Origin: Paraglaciecola mesophila
GTDB lineage: Bacteria > Pseudomonadota > Gammaproteobacteria > Enterobacterales > Alteromonadaceae
NCBI RefSeq assembly: GCF_009906955.1
Contig: NZ_CP047656.1
Location: 4,029,001 to 4,093,000, forward strand
Direction of reading: 5' to 3'
DNA: 64,000 nucleotides
This document shows positions 25,699-33,845 of this stretch, piece by piece. Numbering within the stretch: the stretch's first letter is position 1; each line of letters begins with the position of its first letter. The position numbers and the translations under genes are program-made. The notes under the pieces are model-generated. The model made no database searches, was not told the DNA's origin, and saw nothing but the letters and a program-made list of their open reading frames with translations.

Positions 25699-26314
25699 TA
25701 GACCAACATTTACTGACCTAGAGAAAAGTTCTATGCAGGCAGCATCTCTCATTGGCCACACTGGATGGGATAAAAACCCATCATTAACTTCTTTAAAGGA
25801 TAAAATTAAAAATTTTGGATTAACAAAAACAGAGGATAGATGCTGCTATTGTGGTAGGAATATACATGGAGAGTTTCGAATGGTTATAGACATCGAACAT
25901 ATCCTACCAAAGTCATTATTTCCAAAACAGATGTTTAAAGGTAAAAATCTTTCAGCCTCATGCAAGCGCTGTAATATGAATATAAAAAAGTCAAAAGTTG
26001 ACTTTCTCGAAGGAATAAATGTCGGTCATACAGGAACACTACTGCGCTCAAGGTACTATAAAATCATTCACCCCAATTTAGATAACTATGACTCTCATTT
26101 ACTGCTGATAGCAGGGCAAGTTGGTCGTAAAGTTATGTTGAAGTATTCAGTTGTAAATAGCAGTTATAAAGGTGCGTTCACTTACGAGTATTTTAAATTA
26201 GACCGTCTGGAAAAAAATAATTTTGACATGGCGCAGGGCAACCGGCCTAGGGTAGAAATAGAGAACCCCGAATTGCAAGAAGCTTTTGATGCCATAGCCC
26301 CAAAACATAATTAA
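25691..26314 (+). CDS. ptuB: Septu-type HNH endonuclease (PtuB-like)
   Basis: A 207-residue HNH nuclease. The core shows CCYC (C51, C52, C54), the catalytic DIEHILPKS (H70), NLSASC (N86) and CKRCN (C91, C94, N95). This is a zinc-stabilised beta-beta-alpha metal fold. The ATG at 25691 overlaps the end of the ATPase gene and has AAGGA seven bases upstream. An in-frame TTG ten codons earlier lacks this. In Septu the nuclease degrades DNA when the ATPase partner senses phage infection. The last two codons and the stop lie inside a 91-base direct repeat, so the C-terminus was formed or trimmed by repeat insertion. Confidence 0.83.
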   Translation: MPNRPTFTDLEKSSMQAASLIGHTGWDKNPSLTSLKDKIKNFGLTKTEDRCCYCGRNIHGEFRMVIDIEHILPKSLFPKQMFKGKNLSASCKRCNMNIKKSKVDFLEGINVGHTGTLLRSRYYKIIHPNLDNYDSHLLLIAGQVGRKVMLKYSVVNSSYKGAFTYEYFKLDRLEKNNFDMAQGNRPRVEIENPELQEAFDAIAPKHN

Positions 26315-26396
26315 CAAGACAGCCATTGGAATTAACAAGACATCCATGTTAATTCATTTCAAATCCGCACTCGAAAACGCAGCTTTCCTAGCGGCG
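26306..26396 (+). repeat. 91-base direct repeat, copy 1 (contains ptuB stop)
   Basis: Identical base for base to 26477-26567, 171 bases downstream. It starts at the codon CAT of ptuB and contains a hairpin GAATTAAC/GTTAATTC with an 11-base loop. Confidence 0.92.
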
Positions 26397-26476
26397 TAGC
26401 CGTTGCGTTTATCTTTTTCAACCGACTCAAGTCACCAGAGCATCGAAGACTAACGCTGGATGAATGACATGGATGT
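26397..26476 (+). repeat. Partial A-type repeat between the two direct repeats
   Basis: It contains ACCGACTCAAGTCACC and GAGCATCGAAGACTAACGC, the start of the A/C composite repeat. It ends in the hairpin AATGACAT/ATGTCAT (26463-26479), which runs into direct repeat copy 2. Confidence 0.75.
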
Positions 26477-26567
26477 CATAATTAACAAGACAGCCATTGG
26501 AATTAACAAGACATCCATGTTAATTCATTTCAAATCCGCACTCGAAAACGCAGCTTTCCTAGCGGCG
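26477..26567 (+). repeat. 91-base direct repeat, copy 2
   Basis: An exact copy of 26306-26396. It contains the same GAATTAAC/GTTAATTC inverted repeat. Confidence 0.92.
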
Positions 26568-26569
26568 GA

Positions 26570-26643
26570 ATGAATTAACAGGACACCCATGTTAATTCAT
26601 TTTAAATTCGCACTCGAAAACGCCGCTTTCTTAGCGGCGTAGC
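26570..26643 (+). repeat. Third, diverged copy of the direct-repeat unit
   Basis: The GAATTAAC-loop-GTTAATTC hairpin and the CGCACTCGAAAACGC segment are conserved. The loop reads AGGACACCCAT instead of AAGACATCCAT. Confidence 0.8.
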
Positions 26644-26705
26644 CATTTCTTTTTTTCTTTTTCCACCGACTCAAGACACCCAAAGCATCTCAGATTTTAG
26701 TGCGC

Positions 26706-26963
26706 GTAGCGCATGTTTTGGCTTTTTCACGACTCCAATTTTCCATCTTTTTAATTGGCTTGTCAGATGTCCAGACATGGACGTCTGGACAAGGCGAAGT
26801 GCTTTACAGGGATGTTACCTTTCGCCGTTCTGGCATTGAAGACAATTCAAAATATGGATCAAAAAATTGGTTGGAGATCGGCCTTTCTTGGTGACTTCTT
26901 TTGGCTGTTGAAAAGAAGTTACTGGCTCGTAGGGAGGAGAGTCATACCCGTCATGGATGACGG
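26706..26963 (+). repeat. Composite repeat B, copy 2
   Basis: It matches the reverse complement of 23452-23714. It includes an 8-bp hairpin GTCCAGAC/GTCTGGAC with loop ATGGAC, and ends with CGTCAT-GG-ATGACG. Confidence 0.82.
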
Positions 26964-27180
26964 TGAGCATCGCGAATGCATGGTGTGCGCAGCACATGCT
27001 ACGTGGCCGAAGGCCATAAATAAGCAAAGCGCATGGTGAGCACCGCGAATGCTTGGTGCGCATAGCGCATGCCCTACGCGCAGCGTAATCTCAGTGTGCG
27101 CAGCACATAAGTGAGCAAAGCGATTGCTTGGCACACGCAGTGTGTATGCAGCGAAGCTGTGCTTCTAGGCCAAAGGCCAT
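26964..27180 (+). repeat. Triloop mini-hairpin array 2
   Basis: About eight perfect hairpins with three-base loops in some 200 bases: TGTGC-GCA-GCACA (26984), TGGCC-GAA-GGCCA (27004), TGCGC-ATA-GCGCA (27057), TACGC-GCA-GCGTA (27075), TGTGC-GCA-GCACA (27095), CACAC-GCA-GTGTG (27132), CAGC-GAA-GCTG (27149) and GGCC-AAA-GGCC (27168). The spacers are short and variable. No gene is credible here. Confidence 0.88.
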
Positions 27181-27265
27181 AAATAAGGGCTGGTGTGTCT
27201 GAAATTCCTTTGCTTAATACTTAAACGGCTCTGGTTTGACACCACATAATTTACTAAATACAAAA

Positions 27266-27294
27266 ACATCGGCACATACATTATGCACCGATGT
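27266..27294 (-). terminator. Rho-independent terminator of the six-helix membrane protein gene
   Basis: ACATCGG (27266-27272) pairs with CCGATGT (27288-27294). On the minus strand it is followed by TTTTTG. It lies about 30 bases after the gene's stop. Confidence 0.78.
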
Positions 27295-27322
27295 AAGACT
27301 TTCAGGGGTAAGGGGATAAGCC

Positions 27323-27925
27323 TTAATCTTCCTTACGGTAAAGCGTTATCAAACATATCGCTAAAAGTAACGTTGCTACCACGCCTGAGGCACCAGCAAC
27401 ACCTGAGGGAAGAAATCCGTCGCGGCCAAAGGTAATTAAAATCCCGTTGGCAAACATAGCAACTACACCCGCTAACGTTGTCACGCCGCCTATCGCTTTG
27501 CTACCTTTAGCTAAACTTGCCATTCCGAAAACAATGGCTGCTAATCCCAATAACATTTTGGCTGCGTAGTAAATCATGAAAGACAAGGCTACCACACCAC
27601 CAATTAAAGGCTGTGCCCCTTCAACGCTACCTGCAACTTTGCCAAATGTTGAAAACAAAGTCAGACCAATACTCACCTGCACTATGTTAATCGCAGCACT
27701 AAATGCTATAGCCGACCATCCTAGTTGACAGTTTTTTGCCTGCACCATAGATGCACCGGCAAAAGCAACAAGAACAGTAAATATTAATGCTTCTAGCCCC
27801 CATAAAACTTGCCTTGAAAAGCTAACTTCAGCAACATAAAGGGCAGTATAAATAATCTGTGTTATTGCCACCAATAATACTAAAGATGCTGTCATTAGCA
27901 TGGTGCGTTTGTTCGTAAACTCCAT
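27323..27925 (-). CDS. Six-helix membrane protein of unknown function
   Basis: A 200-residue hydrophobic protein with about six membrane helices (approximately residues 9-28, 40-60, 68-88, 103-124, 130-150 and 172-194) and a short charged C-terminus (YRKED). I do not recognise the family. It begins at an ATG in MEFTNKRTM and has its own terminator. It lies inside the repeat island, between arrays 2 and 3, opposite in direction to the Septu-like genes. Its base composition is closer to the core genes than to ptuAB, so it may be an older resident. Confidence 0.75.
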   Translation of the reverse strand: MEFTNKRTMLMTASLVLLVAITQIIYTALYVAEVSFSRQVLWGLEALIFTVLVAFAGASMVQAKNCQLGWSAIAFSAAINIVQVSIGLTLFSTFGKVAGSVEGAQPLIGGVVALSFMIYYAAKMLLGLAAIVFGMASLAKGSKAIGGVTTLAGVVAMFANGILITFGRDGFLPSGVAGASGVVATLLLAICLITLYRKED

Positions 27926-28206
27926 CGTGTACCTCTAATAGTTTAAAATTTAACGTTTTTTCATAGTTCTATTTTACTAGATTCGCCCTAGCGGATATGG
28001 CTCACCACTAATAAGTAGCAACTCACTAAAACGTTCTAAGAAATAGTTTTTATGTTGGATTGCATAAGACAGGGGAAGTTATTTAATTCTTTCACCTGGC
28101 AGCTAAACAGCATTCAAATATTATTTGCTCAGAAACTGATATCCGAAAACGCCACTCTATCTGAGGGGTAGGTACTACCTCTGGCGACGTAGTCGCTGCT
28201 TTGGTT
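27926..28206. other. Leader of the membrane protein gene and repeat edge
   Basis: No gene. From about 28140 there is a degenerate relative of the direct-repeat unit (CCGAAAACGCCACT, then GGCGACGTAG), marking the beginning of the right-hand repeat block. Confidence 0.4.
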
Positions 28207-28258
28207 CACGACTCCAATTTTCCATCTTTTTAATTGGCTTGTCAGATGTCCAGACAGG
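28207..28258 (+). repeat. Truncated repeat B, copy 3
   Basis: The first 50 bases of repeat B match copy 2 exactly, including GTCCAGAC. After that the sequence changes to a different folded segment, AGGAGC-AAC-GCTCCT nested in CCCGA/TCGGG. Confidence 0.8.
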
Positions 28259-28329
28259 GGTGAGCCCGAGGCTCTTAGGAGCAACGCTCCTATCGGGTGA
28301 ATGATTCGTCATGGATGACGATAAGCGCA

Positions 28330-28606
28330 GCGCATGCTTTGTTCACCGACTCAAGTCACCCCGAGCATCGAAGTCTAACGCTGGGTTAATGACATGGATG
28401 TCATTCAAGTGAAAGTCGCGTCGGGAACGCGTTTTCACGACCAGTGTTAGATGAGACGCGCAGGGTAAAGTGACTTGCTGGAGGGCGGCTTCTTTTGCTT
28501 ACTTTTCTTAGCTGTTGAAGAAAAGTATGTCGGGCCTCATGGATGAGGCTTGAAAAACGTCATGGATGACGGTGAGCAACGCGAATGCTTGGTGTGCGCA
28601 GCACAT
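28330..28606 (+). repeat. Composite repeat A/C, copy 2
   Basis: It matches the reverse complement of 23096-23371. Its variable centre is AATGACAT/ATGTCATT (28388-28405). It includes GCCTCAT-GG-ATGAGGC and CGTCAT-GG-ATGACG. With the left copy it forms a long inverted repeat bracketing 5.2 kb. Confidence 0.87.
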
Positions 28607-28800
28607 GCTACGTGGCCGAAGGCCATAAATAAGCGTTGCGCATGGTGAGCAAAGCGATTGCTTGGCGCACGCAGTGCGTAACGCAGCGAAGCTGTGCCCT
28701 GTGGCCGAAGGCCATAATTAAGCGAAGCGTAATCTTAGTGTGCGCAGCGCATGCCCTAGAGAAGCTGTGCTCTGTGCCCGCTGCACATAAACAAGCTACG
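28607..28800 (+). repeat. Triloop mini-hairpin array 3
   Basis: TGGCC-GAA-GGCCA (28613 and 28702), CGCAC-GCA-GTGCG (28666), CAGC-GAA-GCTG (28684) and TGTGC-GCA-GCGCA (28739, one G-T pair). The array runs to within about ten bases of the sbcC stop codon. Confidence 0.86.
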
Positions 28801-28806
28801 CGTTTG

Positions 28807-31800
28807 CTAAACTACCGCGTAGCGCCTATCAAGCTCACTCACGCCTAAACCACTTTTTCTAGTCACTGCCAATTGCGCCACTATGCGCTCTTTCATGGCT
28901 TCAACGTGGCTTATCACGCCAATCATTTTGCCCGAGGCATGCAAGTTATCTAAGGCGTCGAGGGCGATATCTAGGGTTTCGCTGTCTAGGGTGCCAAAGC
29001 CTTCGTCTAAAAACAGTGAATCGATGCTGGTTTTGTGGCTGACCAACTCTGAAAGCGCTAGGGCGAGTGCTAGGCTGACTAGAAAGCTTTCGCCGCCGCT
29101 GAGGGTTTTGGTGTCGCGCTGAATATCCCCTTGCCAGGTATCAATGACGCTAAGAGCTAAGCTGGCATTGGCTTTACGCTTAAGTAGGTAGCGGCCGTGC
29201 AGGCGTTCTAATTGTTTATTGGCTAAATACATTAAGTTATCAAGGGTGAGCCCTTGGGCAAAGGTGCGGAATTTGTCACCTTTTTGCGAACCAATTAACG
29301 AGTGTAGGTAGTGAATATGTTCAAAGTCACTGCGCTGTTGTGCTATTTGACTGAATAAACTTTGTTGCTCGCTGCTGCGCTGTTGGTCGAAATTCAAGGC
29401 TTGCGTGATTTCACCTTCGCGCTTATTGGCATTGTGTTGCGCGTCCGTGAGCATACTCAATGCCTCAGTTACTTTGTCGAGTGTTTGCTGTTGCCACACA
29501 CCGGCATTGCTGTGCGCTAAAAGCGCGTTAACTTGGGTTTGTGCTTGCTCAAGTAGTGCGTCTGATTTTGCAATCTTGTCGTCTAACGCTTGTTTGAGAG
29601 TGTGTAATTGCTCACGGGTGGTGTCATCAAGTAAGGCCGCTTCAAAGGCTTGTTGGTCAGCAAAAGGGCTGGCTTGTAGCTTTACTTGCCATTCTTGTTG
29701 CCTTGTTTGCAAGCGGATTTGACTTTGTTGCAGTTGGGCGTTGGCATTTCCTACATCGGCCAAATGAGTATTGTGCTTTTGCTCAGCTTGGCGAAGTTGC
29801 TGCTGGGCTTGTTCATGTTGAATTTCCAGCGCATTTAATTTATTTGCGAGGGTTTCACGTTCCGCTTTTACTGATTTGTCTGCGAACAGGCCAAAACGTT
29901 TTGTGTTTAGTGCTTCAAGCTGTTTATTGAGTGCTTCACGCTGCTGCTGCCACTCTGTTAGTTGGTTGTTGATGTCGGTTAACTGATTACGCTGATGTAG
30001 TTGAGTGGTAGTGAGCTTCTCAATTTGTGCCGACGCGTCATTAAGCTGGCTAACATGCTGCTCCCATTGTTTGGCGTCTTGCTCTTTGCTACTCAACCAC
30101 TTTAATAGCGTTTCTGATTGAGGCGGCGCATAGCCATGTTGCTTAATTTGCGCCAATACGTTTTGGCTCATGGTTGCTAAAGTATCATTGGCCGCTTGCA
30201 TGTCACCTGTGCGACTTTGCACACTATTTTCTACGTTTTTAACCGTCTGCTCTGCCAATAACAAAGCCGAGGTTGTCTGTTGATGTTGTACTTGGCTTTG
30301 TTGCCAGGCTTCTTTGCTGGCTAATGTCGCTCGGGCTTGATTTTTTAGCTGGTAAATCTGGTTTTGTAATTGCTGGGTTTGCTGTTTGATTTGTTGATCA
30401 AGGTTTACGAGCGCTGCGGTATTATCAATAGCGAGGTGCAGGGCAAAATGTTGTTCCAAGGTTTTGCACATGTCAGGCCAGCTATTGGTGATTTGATGCT
30501 GCTGTTGGTTGAGCCATTCAACCCGCTGCTTAAGCTCAGTCTCGGCGTGTTTACAGGCATCGAGTTTTGCCCGAACTTCTTTGCCTTGCTCTTCTAATTG
30601 TTCAAGTTCTGTTTGCTGCTGTTGCTTTTGTGCAACCCGGTGAGGAATATCAACCACTTCTTCTGTTGTCAGTGGGTGTTCTGTCGCGCCGCACAAGGGG
30701 CATGGGTGCTGGTCTTGCAAGGCGGCGCGAAAGTGAATTAACTGCTCTTCTTGGCTAATGAGTTGGCTAAGTAGCGTCACGTGCTGGTTTTTAGCCACAT
30801 ATTGCTGTTTTATGCTTTCACGCTCGCTTGTGAGCCTTTTCTGCTGTTGTTGATTTTCGTTGAGCTGAGTGTGTTTTTGGGTAAGTTCTTGGGCTTGGTT
30901 TTGCCATTGTTGGTGGGCATTTTTGATTGCCAACACCGTAGGGGCGAAACCAAGTAAGGTATCGAGTTGTTTTTCTTGCGATTCCAGCGCGCCTTGCTGT
31001 TCAAGTGTTGTGAGCTTTTCAGCTTGCTGCTGGTAAGCATTTTCTAATTGTTTTGTCCGTGCATTATGGGCATCGTTTTGTTGTTTTTTGTGCTCTACCT
31101 CTTGCTGTGCTTGCTGCAGTTGGCTTTGCTCTTGTTGCAGTTTATTGGCCAGTTGCTGGTGCTGTTGATGCGCTTGTTTGATCTGCTCTGCTTGAACCTG
31201 CCACTGGCCTAAATATTGTTTTAATGATCCATCAGCACTGTGCTGCTCAATATATTCTTGCGCGTCTTTTAAGCTTGTTTGTTGTTGGGCTAGGGCGCTT
31301 TGCGTTCGCGAGTCTTCCCTTAAAAGCTGTGTGTGTTTGCTGGCCAACTGCGTATGTTGTGTGGTGGTTTGAGTGAGTAGGTCATTGTGCTTGAGTATGT
31401 CGTTATCAAGGGGGATGACTTCATCATTAAGCAAGGTTTCTTGTATGTGATAAGCTGCTTTCGCTGCTTGAAACTCACTAGTTAGCGCTGAACTGGTATC
31501 TTTACATTGAGCTAAGCTCGCTTCACTTGTATGCAGCAACTGCTCGTGACGCAAGAGGGCGTTTTCATCGCGCACTTTCTGGCTTTGGGCGTCGTTGAGT
31601 AGCTCAAACGGCGCGCGTAGCGCTTCACTCGGTTGGCTATTGGCTAGGCGCTGCAATTCTGCTTTATGCTGCGCTTTATCTGTTTGAGCTTGGGCGAGTA
31701 GCTGCTTGGCTTGCTCATGTGTTTGTTCGGCTGCGTGACGCTGTTGCCACCAATTAACATGCGCTTGGGTGGCACTTATTTGTACTTGACGTTCTTTTTG

Positions 31801-32493
31801 TTTGGTATGAAGGGCTTGCTGTTCATCGATGAGGGTTTGTTTTTGTTCTTCGCTTAACAGTTGAACGCCTTTTGCCTGAGCTTCAAGCTCACTTAACTGT
31901 TGTTTGGCTTGACTGTAGTGCTCATGTACTTTTTCGGATATCAGGCCATAAATTTCAGTACCCGTCAGTTCTTCTAGCAGCTCGGCGCGCTGTTTTTCAT
32001 CGGCATTTAAAAAGGCGGCAAACTCCCCCTGAGAGAGCATCATAGATTTAGTAAAGCGGCCAAAATCAAGGCCGGTGATTTGCTCTATTAATTCGGCTTT
32101 TTTCTTGATTTGGCTGGCGAGTACTTTCTCTGTGGCGACTTCACCTAGCTCAACCACGGCGGCCTGCAAGTTACCCTCTGGGTTGTCACGAGAACGACGC
32201 ATGCTCCAAAAGGCGCGATAGGCCACGCCTTTTACTTCAAATTCCACTTCGGCGCTGCACTGGGCTGTGCCTCGGGTCATGATCTCATTATTATTGGCCG
32301 ACAGCGCCCCTAAGCGCGGGGTTTCATGGTAAAGCGCCAAGCAGATGGCATCTAGCAGGGTGGTTTTGCCGGCGCCAGTGGGGCCGGTGATGGCGAACAC
32401 ACCATTATCGGCAAAAGGTGCTTGGCGAAAGTCTATTTTCCATTGGCCTTTTAATGAGTTTAGGTTGCTAAATTGCAGGCTAAGTATTTTCAT
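28807..32493 (-). CDS. sbcC: SbcCD nuclease ATPase subunit
   Basis: A Rad50-like SMC ATPase of 1228 residues that, with SbcD, cuts hairpins and processes blocked double-strand DNA ends. The N-terminal Walker A is GPTGAGKT (residues 37-44). Very long Q-rich coiled coils flank a zinc hook CPLC (around residue 597). The C-terminal lobe holds the ABC signature LSGGESFLVSLALALALSE and Walker B LFLDEGFGTLD. It is longer than E. coli SbcC (1048) owing to the coiled coil. The start overlaps the sbcD stop (TAATG) with a GGAGG site, so the two are translationally coupled. Its stop adjoins hairpin array 3, and hairpins are the substrate of this very nuclease. Confidence 0.96.
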   Translation of the reverse strand: MKILSLQFSNLNSLKGQWKIDFRQAPFADNGVFAITGPTGAGKTTLLDAICLALYHETPRLGALSANNNEIMTRGTAQCSAEVEFEVKGVAYRAFWSMRRSRDNPEGNLQAAVVELGEVATEKVLASQIKKKAELIEQITGLDFGRFTKSMMLSQGEFAAFLNADEKQRAELLEELTGTEIYGLISEKVHEHYSQAKQQLSELEAQAKGVQLLSEEQKQTLIDEQQALHTKQKERQVQISATQAHVNWWQQRHAAEQTHEQAKQLLAQAQTDKAQHKAELQRLANSQPSEALRAPFELLNDAQSQKVRDENALLRHEQLLHTSEASLAQCKDTSSALTSEFQAAKAAYHIQETLLNDEVIPLDNDILKHNDLLTQTTTQHTQLASKHTQLLREDSRTQSALAQQQTSLKDAQEYIEQHSADGSLKQYLGQWQVQAEQIKQAHQQHQQLANKLQQEQSQLQQAQQEVEHKKQQNDAHNARTKQLENAYQQQAEKLTTLEQQGALESQEKQLDTLLGFAPTVLAIKNAHQQWQNQAQELTQKHTQLNENQQQQKRLTSERESIKQQYVAKNQHVTLLSQLISQEEQLIHFRAALQDQHPCPLCGATEHPLTTEEVVDIPHRVAQKQQQQTELEQLEEQGKEVRAKLDACKHAETELKQRVEWLNQQQHQITNSWPDMCKTLEQHFALHLAIDNTAALVNLDQQIKQQTQQLQNQIYQLKNQARATLASKEAWQQSQVQHQQTTSALLLAEQTVKNVENSVQSRTGDMQAANDTLATMSQNVLAQIKQHGYAPPQSETLLKWLSSKEQDAKQWEQHVSQLNDASAQIEKLTTTQLHQRNQLTDINNQLTEWQQQREALNKQLEALNTKRFGLFADKSVKAERETLANKLNALEIQHEQAQQQLRQAEQKHNTHLADVGNANAQLQQSQIRLQTRQQEWQVKLQASPFADQQAFEAALLDDTTREQLHTLKQALDDKIAKSDALLEQAQTQVNALLAHSNAGVWQQQTLDKVTEALSMLTDAQHNANKREGEITQALNFDQQRSSEQQSLFSQIAQQRSDFEHIHYLHSLIGSQKGDKFRTFAQGLTLDNLMYLANKQLERLHGRYLLKRKANASLALSVIDTWQGDIQRDTKTLSGGESFLVSLALALALSELVSHKTSIDSLFLDEGFGTLDSETLDIALDALDNLHASGKMIGVISHVEAMKERIVAQLAVTRKSGLGVSELDRRYAVV

Positions 32494-33845
32494 TATTCAG
32501 CCTCCTTGTGACGCACTTCCTCTACTATTTCACTAAAGGTTTGGCGAATGTGTATTAAGCGCTGCTGCGCTTCTTGCCCTTCGAAATTTTCAAGTTCAAG
32601 GCGCTTTTCGAATACATCAAATGGGGTCAGCTCAGCCAGCGTTTCGTTGTTGATTTGATTTAACCCTTGGCTTGTTCTGGTGCGGGTGCGACTTAATTGC
32701 AGTACCTCGACGTTTCGCCCTTCGGTCAAGGTTTGAATACTTTGCTGTAAATCGCTCAAGTAGTCTTGCACATCAATCTGAATGCACAGCCAGGTGGGCT
32801 TTTCAGGTGTGGGCGCTAGGGCGGTCTTAGCATTGTTGATGTCTTCACCCACTGGGCTGTCAATTTGACCATCATCCCCAGTGCTAGTTGAGTCGGTAAG
32901 AAGCGAAAATTGTGTCAATTGTGCTTTTATGTTTTCCAAATCGCCCTTGAGCATCGCCATAGGCTGAAAAAGCGGAATATCCAATGGCGTAATGTTGCGC
33001 TGACCTTCTTTATCAAACTCGACTAGCACAACTTGTTTTTGAGACGTTAGTTCATCGAAACTAAGAGGAATTGGGGAGCCGCTGTAACGAATATGCTCAG
33101 ATTTAGCGACTTTTTGCGGCCGATGAATATGCCCTAATGCTATGTAGTCTGCGGGAGGAAAACCATCTGCGGCGAAGCCATCTAGGGTGCCTATGTATAT
33201 TTCTCGCACAGATTCAGATTGGCTCACACCTAACGCGGTTAAGTGGCCAGTAGCGATAATAGGGATAACTGATGGAGCGTTATTTTCTTTGTTACTGAGG
33301 TTTTCGACTAACAGGTTGCGACGCTCCAGCGCATGCTGATAGATCTTGGCGTAGTGCGCTTTTATAGCTTCGCTTAGGGCGAGCTTTTTGTCTTCGCTGC
33401 TTTCACCTGGGCGGCTTTGCAGTACGTCTCGAGGGCGAATAAAAGGGATGGCACACAGTATGGCCCCCACTTGGCCTGCTGTATCGTTTAGCTCGATAAC
33501 CTGTTGGTCTATATCGCCGCTGGTGTTAGCAATCACGTGGGTGTGCAGGCGAGCGAGCAGTTGTTTAGATTCATTTAACGTTGAGACAGAATCATGGTTG
33601 CCCCCTAGTACCACTAATGTACAGCTCAATTTGCTCATCTCTACCACGAATTGATTGTACATCTGCCTAGCGTAACTAGGTGGAGTGCCGGTATCAAATA
33701 TATCCCCAGCAACGATAACTGCATCAATTGCGCGCTCTTGTATGACGTTAAGTAGCCAGTCTAAAAAGGCTTGGTGTTCGTCTTTGCGGCTTTTAGTGAA
33801 AAAATTTTGCCCTAGATGCCAATCTGAGGTGTGTAGAATGTTGAT
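32493..33845 (-). CDS. sbcD: SbcCD nuclease catalytic subunit, probable ATC start
   Basis: An Mre11-like phosphoesterase. The first ATG in frame (33662) falls after the first two metal-binding motifs. Upstream in the same frame the sequence reads NILHTSDWHLG (D8, H10) and VAGDIFDTG (D48), then GGNHD (H84). These are essential and conserved, so the gene must begin earlier. No ATG, GTG or TTG exists between the upstream in-frame stop and this region. The codon at the expected start is ATC (33845-33843), eight bases after AAGGA. An ATG-to-ATC change or true ATC initiation are both possible. From ATC the length is 450 residues. GHIHRP supplies late metal histidines. Coupled to sbcC. Confidence 0.9.
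   Translation of the reverse strand: MNILHTSDWHLGQNFFTKSRKDEHQAFLDWLLNVIQERAIDAVIVAGDIFDTGTPPSYARQMYNQFVVEMSKLSCTLVVLGGNHDSVSTLNESKQLLARLHTHVIANTSGDIDQQVIELNDTAGQVGAILCAIPFIRPRDVLQSRPGESSEDKKLALSEAIKAHYAKIYQHALERRNLLVENLSNKENNAPSVIPIIATGHLTALGVSQSESVREIYIGTLDGFAADGFPPADYIALGHIHRPQKVAKSEHIRYSGSPIPLSFDELTSQKQVVLVEFDKEGQRNITPLDIPLFQPMAMLKGDLENIKAQLTQFSLLTDSTSTGDDGQIDSPVGEDINNAKTALAPTPEKPTWLCIQIDVQDYLSDLQQSIQTLTEGRNVEVLQLSRTRTRTSQGLNQINNETLAELTPFDVFEKRLELENFEGQEAQQRLIHIRQTFSEIVEEVRHKEAE

Noticed and set aside
24451..26314. A retron linked to PtuAB (as in Ec78-type systems)
   Set aside because: No reverse-transcriptase gene is found in the window on either strand.
26755..27039. A 94-codon frame over repeat B copy 2
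   Set aside because: It shares a peptide with the frame in copy 1 only because the DNA is nearly identical; paired stems explain the conservation better.
23096..28800. CRISPR array
   Set aside because: The repeats are long, composite, unequally spaced and carry no uniform spacers; no cas gene is present.
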